DNA of 64,000 nt from contig NC_087065.1 of the NCBI RefSeq assembly GCF_963678635.1, positions 34,533,679 to 34,597,678 of the forward strand. The letters run 5' to 3'. The position numbers were made by a program, and so were the translations under genes. Position 1 is the stretch's first letter. Each line of letters opens with the position of its first letter. This DNA is from Symsagittifera roscoffensis. Taxonomy: Eukaryota > Xenacoelomorpha > Acoela > Convolutidae. This document shows, one piece after another, positions 56,100 to 64,000 of this stretch. Under the pieces are notes generated by a model. That model saw only the letters and a list, made by a program, of their open reading frames with translations, ran no database searches and was not told the DNA's origin.

Positions 56100-56895
56100 A
56101 CTGCTCGTATATCAGGGCAAAGCCCTGCTTGTTTCAACTGCTGGGTCTGTTCCGTTATACGGCCCAAAAGAGATATTTTTGACAGTTTTGAAAACGGGAA
56201 TAAATGATGAATATGCTCATTTCTGATTGGTTGAAAATGAAACCAGCCAAGACAAAAGCTGGAAATAATTGTTGTACCGAAGCTCATTTCGCCAAAAAAT
56301 AAAAATGAGCGGAAACATTACTATCTTATCAAATGTCTAACTAAATTTCGTGGAAATTGTTCAATTTTGGACAGCCCCATGACACCCCAAACTCTCAAAA
56401 AAATTTTGCGATTTTTCATTTATAGACCGTATAACGGAACAGACCCCGACTACCCCTTAATCCATATCAAATAGATTTTCTAGGAAAATAAAATATTAAT
56501 ATCGATGAACTATAAGTTTTCGACAATATCACAGAACAAAAGTGAAAATTTGAGTCGTACTAAATAAGTACGACCAATTAGCCAGGCCCAATTCAATTTG
56601 GAACGGTTTTGTTGTAATATATAATAGTTCGCTTTCAGGATTATGGATAAAATCTTCAAAATACGCATAAATTAGTCCAGAGCATGGCCAAGTTGGCAAT
56701 TTTAAACTGCCTAAAACTTTGCTTAAAATGATCGAAGGTAAAATATCTCTTTGAATTTGATTTCAGGGAGTCAATATCTTCAGTGGGGCTTAAACATTTT
56801 TTGTTAAAAACTTTTGTTTCGATCGCCGAAAATTGACTGAATAAAAAACCACACTAAACATAAATATTCCGTTTACTTTGAAATAGGAACAATAA
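56100..56895 (-). repeat. R4 repeat, copy 2, interrupted by a MITE
   Basis: Inverted relative to 43599-44160: CGTATATCAGGGCAAAGCCC at one end and ATAAATATTCCGTTTACTTT at the other. The difference is a 304-bp insertion at 56143-56446. Confidence 0.7.
56143..56446. mobile_element. 304-bp MITE with 20-bp perfect TIRs
   Basis: GGGTCTGTTCCGTTATACGG at 56143-56162 is the exact complement of 56427-56446. Flanks CAACTGCT and CGACTACC agree at 5 of 8 positions, perhaps a decayed 8-bp target duplication. Non-coding. It sits inside R4 copy 2, and the R4 copy at 44.1 kb has no such insert. Confidence 0.7.
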
Positions 56896-57844
56896 GAGAA
56901 TGGGGATCAAAACAGAAACGATTTCTAGTCTTCGCTTTTAATCAAGTTTATTCAATTTATTTCTCATAACTCAAACTATTCAATGACTGTTTTTGGATTG
57001 GATTGTTTTCTGTTGATAAATTTTTAGAACTGTATTGTGCGTTCAAATGTAGAGGTTGAGGGTAATTTTGAAAATAAGTTTTTCCTAATTAGCATTTCGA
57101 AAAGTTATTTTTCTAACTAATTTTTCAGAAGCGGATGGAAAAAAACGCAAATTAAAAAAAAAACATGATTGTCTTTCCCAGTTTTCTTCCTAATTATATC
57201 CAAAACACCAGAAAGTAATCATTAATAAAATACGCAAGGTTTCGCCTTAATAGACAGTTTTTTTGTTTCAGGTTATGTCTAATTAATTGTTAACGCTGAT
57301 TTTGTCTGCGCTCGTTAACAATTTTTCACTCAAATGTCGATGTCTAAATTGATTACTTATTTTTATTTTTCAGGTAAAAGTATTCAAACTTGTTCAAGCT
57401 CAGATTTCTATTTTTGCGGGTTGATTTTTCTTTTCTTCCCATTTAAGTTCGTTTGCCAAAAAGAATGCAATTTAAATTCTCTCGTAACACAAAGAGTTGG
57501 ATAAAATTATTGTTATTTTTAAAATTGATTTAACATTTTTGTTTTCCAGCTCCTATTGCGTCAAAAATACGTATTGAGTTTACTTAAATTGGGTTGGCGT
57601 TTTCAAAAAGTGACAGTATTAAACTAATTTGAAATTGAAAGCGAAAACTAATTCGAAATTGAAAAAGCAGAGAGGTGTTTTAACACTTGCAATAGAAAGT
57701 GTGTTGAAACAGGGTACTAGGTTTTTCAGCTCCCTGTAACTAACTTTGTTCTCATGTTTCAGCACGTGACGTCAAATTAGCTGTACAAAAATTTCTATTC
57801 AACAGTCTGTAAAATAATTCCAACGCGCATCCCTTTATAGTGTT
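56896..57844. other. AT-rich intergenic stretch
   Basis: No ORF. A diverged R2-like segment (GGGTACTAGGTTTTTCAGC... AACTTTGTTC) lies near 57690-57770 without its hairpin. Confidence 0.4.
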
Positions 57845-58250
57845 TTAAGAGTCGATGAACGGAGTGAAGACTCTTATATAGGTCGTCCTGATTTAACTTT
57901 TTCCGGAAAAGTCTAAATATTGTTCACGCTCAATTTAGATTTTTGCGGTTTCACCTTTGATTTCAGAAACACAGATCATTTCCTTTGTCAAAAGCAAACT
58001 CCTCTGTCGAACAGCTAAAGTGCAATGGTCACGAAAAATATCATCGAGTTCTAGCTTCGAAAGTGGATTTAAGTTTTAAAATAATTTACCTATTAATCCA
58101 GTTTTTTCAAATTGGTTAAATTTATCAAAAAAAGTGTCATTCATGTTTTGTTCTCAAAAACCAAACAGCTTTATCGCCAAGTATTTTTCACTTTGAAGTT
58201 CGAAAGTTGAGAGTTGACTCTTTTCCAACTGTTTAATGGCTTTTTTCAAT
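57845..58250 (+). repeat. R1 repeat, full-length copy
   Basis: Best preserved head: AAGAGTCGATGAACGGAGTG then AAGACTCTTATATAGGTCG, where AAGAGTC and GACTCTT can pair. It ends near CTTTTCCAACTGTTTAATGG. Confidence 0.8.
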
Positions 58251-59234
58251 ATAGTCGTGGTAAAAATTATTAAATTAAATTTCTTACGTTTTTTTGATGT
58301 CTTTTGATGTCGTCAATTTCGGTATAACTTTTGTCGACTTAGTTTCCGGTTTCTGCGAGCCAATTACATGCTTAGATGAAGACTTTTAATGGAGATTGAA
58401 CGCTAACTAATTGTTTTATTGTAAACCTTATCGAACACGAATCTGTCGATTTTTTTTCAACATTTTTTGATGTTGTTCAACAAATTTTCTGCTAAATTTG
58501 TCGACTTTAAGGCTCGCCGTTTTTTTTAAAACTTAATTTTTATTTTTATGAGATAAATAACAGAGCATTTTATTAGAAAATGGTTTGCCTCCAATTCACA
58601 CAATCTAGGAATCTTTTCGATCGCTTCAAAACTTTCGAAAAATTCATTTTTTAGTTATTCTTTGGCTTTTCTGCAGATTTTCAGAGTCATTCTGCAGTTT
58701 TTCTGTTGCTAGTTGATAGCGTTGTTTTTTATGGTTTTGATATTATCAAGTTTACCGTAGCGTATAGTGTGTGTGTGGATAATAAAAACCAATTTCATAA
58801 ATGAACAACAAAAACCTACCTTGAAATGTTGATTTTTTTAAAATAATACTTCATTTAGTAAAAATTTTGTAGGGTTTTTACGCGATCAATGTCATTAATA
58901 TAGCGCCTTTTTAGGATTTCAAGCATCTGTAAAATCCAATTGGCCTTTGGTTTTGAAATTTTTATTGATTTTCCAGTTAATCTGAATTTATAATTTTCAA
59001 GTTTCGAAATTAATCGTTTTTTTTTTTAAATATATATCGTTAAATCAATATACATTCGGTTTGTTTTGTTCATAGAATTTTTTCCTACTGTTTTTTGACT
59101 ATGTTTTGCAGTTTGATGAATACCTTTTTCCTCAGCAGGTTTTGCGAAGCTCGGCTCCGCCTGTATCAAAATAATATTACATTTGAATATGCCTGAAATT
59201 GAATTATCTTAGATAGGATATAGTTTTTGTTCCG
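58251..59234. other. AT-rich intergenic stretch
   Basis: No gene supported. A GCGAAGCTCGGCTCCGCCTG word near 59145 relates to 55700. Confidence 0.4.
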
Positions 59235-59580
59235 TTTTTCAAAGAAAACGGAATATTTATGCTCGGTGTGATTTTTTTATTCAGTCAATTTTAGCCGATC
59301 GAAATTATAATTTTCACCAATTTTTTTTTACTCCATTGAAGATATCGACTTCCTGAGTTCAAATATAAAAAGATACTCTACCTCCAATTATTTTTTGTTC
59401 CGGGGGTTTAAAAATTGCCAAATTGGCCATGTTCTGGTTTAAGTTATGCGCTCTTTGAAGAATTCATCCATAATGCTGAGAGCGTAATGCGAATTATTTA
59501 TGTGTGGCGAATTATCCCGCTGAACAAAATCGTTCCACAAATTGAATTGAGGCTAGCTAATTGGAGTGCCGGACATCAAG
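59235..59580 (+). repeat. R4 repeat, copy 3 (truncated)
   Basis: AACGGAATATTTATGCTCGG, CTGAGTTCAAATATAAAAAG and GGGGGTTTAAAAATTGCCA follow the order of the 43.6 kb copy. It is followed by three ACTTCAAGCC-type short repeats (59575-59630). Confidence 0.7.
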
Positions 59581-61440
59581 CCGACGGGACTTCAAGCCAA
59601 ATCGTAAAATTAGGGACTTCAAGCCGAATAGTGTTCCTTATGAAGTCGTGAAATTTGATTAATTTGAAAACTTTTTTTGAAAAATATTTGAATTTCATGA
59701 TCTTTCTTCACTATTTATTGGCGTTTTTATAAAATTTAAGCCTCCAAATGATGTTTCGGAAAGTTGAAAAGTAAAACATGGTTGAAGGCATTTTTCATCT
59801 TTATAATTTATGCATTTCAAAAACTGGCTGATGTTATAAACGGATGCCAATCAGAAGTGGTGCATTGTCATGAATAACGCTTATTATGGACTAATACAGT
59901 TAACATTAACACTTCCCCAACTGCCATTTCTTGTATCTGCCAGAGTAATGTAATTGTTCCAATTGCTAGAGCAATTAGTTGGTAATATGCTTTTTCGAAT
60001 TCAAAGAAGCATTGAATTCAATTCCTAGTCTGGAATTTTCATATGAATTTGCACAGATTTTTGGTATCAGCTGAACTTTTCTTAATCATTGAATTGCTCA
60101 TGCTCCATCCGCGCAGTTTCCTTCGGTTTAAATTTTATTGATTTTAATTCCACGCGTTTCTCCGGCGAGGAAGTCAAAAGCCAGTTGTTTGCTAAGTAAC
60201 AAAAATTTGCTTCAAGTAAAATGGCCTAAATTGTACAGTCTTTAGCGTTTGCCTTCTCAGCGGATAAATAAACCAGTGGATATGATACTGGTGGTAAGTG
60301 GTAGCATTGCTCTCCATTCATTTCCGTAATTGAGCTTTTTATTGCAAGTCTCTTCCTACTGACCATTATTTCCATCATTCCAATAGAGTAAAAAAACAGC
60401 TAGCCGTAATTTGCGTAGTGGACTTCTCTTAATGGATTATTTAATTGTGATTCCCAGTTGCTTTGATGTGTTTTCATTGCAATTGGTACAGTTCATTTGA
60501 TTTTATGAATGAGTTCGGCGCGCGTTTTGTTGCACTTGTCGTTTAGTACCACCGTTTCCATTCAGTAGCTCCAAGCTTAGACAGCATTGTGGTTGATGGT
60601 TGATTTCGAATGGAACACAAACACGCATAAATCACTCCTTACCGGTTGTCATTTAAACATCGGTCATTTTTTCCTTTCCTAGTTAAATAGGTTTCTTCTG
60701 CGTTGTCAAAACACCTGAGCAGGGAAGCCAAATTTGTACATTTTCAAGAAATAAGGAGTACCGAAAGCCGTTATTGTGTGGGTGGCAAACTTTTTTGAAT
60801 TACATAGAGATGCGACCGATATGTTTACCGTAGCCTTTACCCGAAATAATTATTCACGCTTTTATTACAATGCTTTTTTAAATAAGATTGACGGAGCTTC
60901 AAAACGCCGAAACTAAAATATTCATTTATTGAGAAATCGAACTATAAATTTTGAAAATATTTTACTTAACCTCATTACCTGTGTTTAAATTATGCCTAAA
61001 CCAATTTTTAGTTGGGGGTTACGGTATTGATTTCTTGACTTGTCCTAATTATGCAAAATTTATGTTTTCAGAAGCAATGGCTACTAACACGTCAATTTTG
61101 CGAACAGATAGCGAAACATAAACTTGTCGATTTTAACCAGCTGAGATTTATTGACGTTTGTTATGGCGCACATGTTGTGATAGCAGCTTGTTCCCGCATG
61201 TCACGAATCAATGGAATTACTAAAAAGTCTGGTCAAACCTAAGAAGCCGCCCGATAAATTGTTTCCTCTAATGGATCTCTGGAACTGTTTTTGAAAACTT
61301 GAACATTCTGATTCGAGTTCTTTACTTAAAACTATAAATTGACCAAAACTGGTAGTCAGTTTTCACGGAAGCACTGGCTTGGAAGTTAAAATTCGTAACT
61401 AAAACGTTGATTAATGTTAATACTAATCTTTGTTTCTAAC
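59581..61440. other. Upstream region of the receptor kinase gene
   Basis: No convincing coding exon. A short open frame at 61051-61242 preceded by TTTTCAG could be a 5' exon, but shows no known domain. Confidence 0.4.
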
Positions 61441-61503
61441 ACTCTTCCAGACATATCTTCTACAAGCCTTTATTCGATACACCGTTTCCATCTAATGTTG
61501 TAA

Positions 61504-64000
61504 ATGACAATCATGCCTTGCAATCCAGCTTCCAATCATCTTCTCTCGGCCTTATTATTTGCTATATTACTCCTCGCATTCCACACTGAAAGTAAAACTG
61601 ACCACGTAGTCTCTGGAATCTCCTGGAAAGTGATCAAGCCACCCAGAACTGAACGCGGAAATGAAACATTCCATTTAATGGTTGGGTCAACATTTGAATA
61701 CAATTGGACAATAAGAATGCCCATCGACACAACCCAAAAATTGCCCATCATAATTATCAAAAAAGTGAATGGCTCTATAGAGAACGAAGTCACCTGGGAT
61801 AAGCTCAACAGTAACTGGTCACAGCGACTCCCTCTATTGCCTAATGTTATGCGTATGAATAATAAGGTGAGAGGTGAAAGTTGTGCAGAACAAGTTACTT
61901 ATTTTTTCACAGAGATCAGGAAAGAACAGACTTCAACGAACAAGGAGTTGGGCTATTTTGACATCACCCTGAAGATCCCACGAGTGGACAGGTCGTGTGA
62001 GCTGAAGTTTGATTTAGTCATTACGGACAGAAGTCCTAAAGTAGTGATTAATGAGGCCGTGAAGCTGAAAGCTTACGAAAAAGCCAAATTCAGTCCAAGT
62101 GAAGTCATTTTCAAAATGAACAACACTGCAATAGAAATGGAAGTTGGATTCGAAGGGTATCCTCAGCCTAAAATCCAATGGTTTTGTCAGCGCTTCCTAG
62201 CTTCTGAGTCTTTCGAGATGAGGGATTTTACTGGGAAGACGAAACTCGTGGTCTCTTCCGACTTTCTGCCTTATAAACAGTGCATTAATGTGAGCTGTAC
62301 AATTTCAAACAGAGTATGCGAGGGGTATGATTTGGCTGAAAACCAGTTGTCTAAAGGTAACTCGACGTGTTATTTACATTCCGTTTCATTGTGGCCTCAA
62401 AACAAGCCTTTAAGTAGCTTTCTAACAAAATCAGTTCCAACTTCGAATGAAGGCAAAACGCTCTCTACTCATCAGAATGAATGCGTGGCCGAAAATAAAT
62501 TTTGCAAACATATTTTTGCAGCTGATTACTTGACTCCCAAAATAAATCGAGATGTAATACTAGATGCAAAAAGTTTATTGAGTGAGTTTGCCAATGTAAT
62601 GACATCTCTCTGCGAGGAGTTTACTCGGAACTTGACTTGCTCATATATGTTCACCGACGAAACTTGCTACGACCATGATGTCGAAGAAAATAAGTTCTTC
62701 CGTACTTTATACGTGCCTCGACCGCGCTATTTTTGCAAAGAGAATTTGGTCTCTTGGCAACAATTTTGCCCTAGAGAGTTTGTTAAAAGGTTAGCCATTG
62801 ACGAAAAACTGAATCCTGAGCATTGTACCGCGAAGTTTAATTTTAAAACGCAATTTCCCTCCAAACCTTGTTCGCCTGAACCATCGAATGGGGATGGCGG
62901 ACCTAGCTTGTGGCGCTATACCCACAAGAAGAACATCACAATCACTGGGCGTCAGTGCAAAAGTTGGGCTGAAGCCGAGCAATCTGAATTTTACAACAAG
63001 TTGAATGAGTTTATGCCGCCATCAAGTGACTTTGACAGGAATTACTGCAGACATGCATTGACGAAGAATCTCACCCATCCAGGGTGCTTTGTGGGTAAAG
63101 GGAATGAACTAGAGTTTGAGACTTGTTCTGTTGTGCGGTGTTCGTTAGACTTCAGGATAGTTGCCGGAGGGGACGTGGCCTCTTTGCCGGGAATTGGAAG
63201 CTGGAGACAGGACAGTCCCCTGACTGACAGGAAGCTCCTCTATGCCACGCCCCTCTTGGCATTTATTATCCTCATGTTGCGTGAGTTACCAATTGATCTT
63301 TAGTTGAAAAGGATATTCCGCAGCCCAAAAGAAATTTTTCAGTCAAAAATTTTTCTTTTTTCAATCAGTGTGGTCGTAACCATCTGAGCTACTTGCACAT
63401 TAACCGGCCATCCTTATTAAGCTTAAATCTATTTGTCTTATTTTTAATAAACGAATGATAAAATTGCATGCTTTGTAAATTTGAACTTCGAATTCATTCG
63501 ATAAATAATATTTTTTTAGCACAATCTGTATAAGAAGCTATACAGCCTGACCGTTTTAAGGCTTTTTGCGTTCAGCTTGAATATGCAAGTTTGCTCCAAG
63601 GATAAGAAAAAAGGAAATTTGCTTATAACAATTGCCCTAAAAACATTAATATCGAATTGGGTTTTTTTTGTTTAGTTGCAACGATTGCCTTTGTGTACTA
63701 CAAACGTGCCTCTCGCATATCGCTCGTGCCTGTGTCTCCCGAGCTGCTCAATACAGCAAATGTGCGTCTACATGCGAACCCAAAATACGAGGACAAAGAA
63801 GCTGATAAACCATCACTCCATGGTGCTCACAGAAACCAGGCTAGCAATTCCGGCAATCTGCTGTCGGAATTAGTGAGACCTAACAGACAGCAGCAGCCAA
63901 TGGGAGTACCCCATTCGATAAGCATCAATTTTAATAGGCATAGTGTTCATAGCAACCCAACGTCTACGCGACATGATTCGTTCACGAGTAATGCGGGTAG
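61504..64000 (+). CDS. ROR/MuSK-like receptor tyrosine kinase, 5' part (Ig, Frizzled, kringle, TM)
   Basis: Exon 61504-63280 joins 63676-64000 (donor C/GTGAGT, acceptor TTTAG, phase 1) and leaves the window open. Residues 1-~30 are a signal peptide. ~30-175 is an unassigned glycosylated region, ~195-275 an Ig-like domain (GYPQPKIQW, NVSCTISN) lacking the first usual Cys, ~327-456 a Frizzled-type cysteine-rich domain, and ~456-547 a kringle (NYCRHAL...CFVG...ETCSVVRC). A membrane span covers ~577-605 across the intron, then KRASR. The tail LHANPKYED resembles the NPxY-type docking site of MuSK and relatives. The kinase domain should lie beyond the window. The family senses Wnt or related ligands. 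About ten N-glycosylation sequons. A CTTCCAG acceptor upstream (~61455) suggests a 5' UTR exon. Confidence 0.88.
63281..63675 (+). other. Receptor kinase intron 1 (coding)
   Basis: GTGAGT...TTTGTTTAG, 395 bp, splits the transmembrane segment. No repeat recognised inside. Confidence 0.8.

Noticed and set aside
63281-63303. Receptor ending at the in-frame stop after LPIDL
   Set aside because: GTGAGT at 63281 is a good donor inside the membrane span, and the next exon continues it in phase with a basic stop-transfer and juxtamembrane sequence.

Overview
This is a eukaryotic, almost certainly animal, genome window. It is AT-rich and intron-rich, and broken retroelements fill most of the non-coding sequence. 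Three host genes can be assembled by reading exons through splice sites, all on the + strand: a membrane-anchored FAD-linked oxidase of the berberine-bridge type (950-6541, 4 exons, 566 aa); a retinoblastoma-family pocket protein most like p107/p130 (34294-53906, 15 exons, 995 aa); and the 5' part of a ROR/MuSK-like receptor tyrosine kinase with Ig, Frizzled and kringle domains (61504 to beyond the window end). A pocket protein plus an Ig-Fz-kringle receptor points to a metazoan. I cannot name the species. GC-AG introns are unusually frequent (3 of 18), which recalls lineages with relaxed splice sites such as appendicularian tunicates, but this is only a hint.

Layout. 1-185 is an interspersed repeat (family R1). 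950-6541 is the oxidase; its third intron is 3.3 kb, has a GC donor and holds a tandemly duplicated ~1.17-kb block with tRNA-like heads. 6830-13533 is a graveyard of retroelements: a C-terminal piece of a restriction-like-endonuclease LINE (family A), three pieces of a CR1/jockey-like LINE (family C, one nearly intact) and small pieces of family B. 13886-20290 is an old tandem duplication carrying decayed family A RT. 20151-26825 is a very recent, apparently perfect 3,333-bp tandem duplication of a family B copy. 26.8-29 kb holds AATACC repeats, a ~170-bp tandem array and a solo family B tail. 29.1-32.9 kb is a nearly full-length but dead CR1-like LINE (family D) with 5' monomers. 33.3-34.1 kb is a 3' truncated family B copy.

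The pocket-protein gene begins at 34.3 kb. Its intron 5 (7.3 kb) holds a near full-length family B element with a separate SGNH-hydrolase ORF, a Penelope-like fragment with a hammerhead-like core and a fold-back, and a ~168-bp tandem array. Its intron 7 (6.0 kb, GC donor) holds repeat R4, a MULE remnant, an RT scrap and a 1.55-kb MULE with long terminal inverted repeats. 53.9-61.4 kb is intergenic, with R1 and R4 copies and a small MITE. No tRNA, rRNA or CRISPR locus was found.
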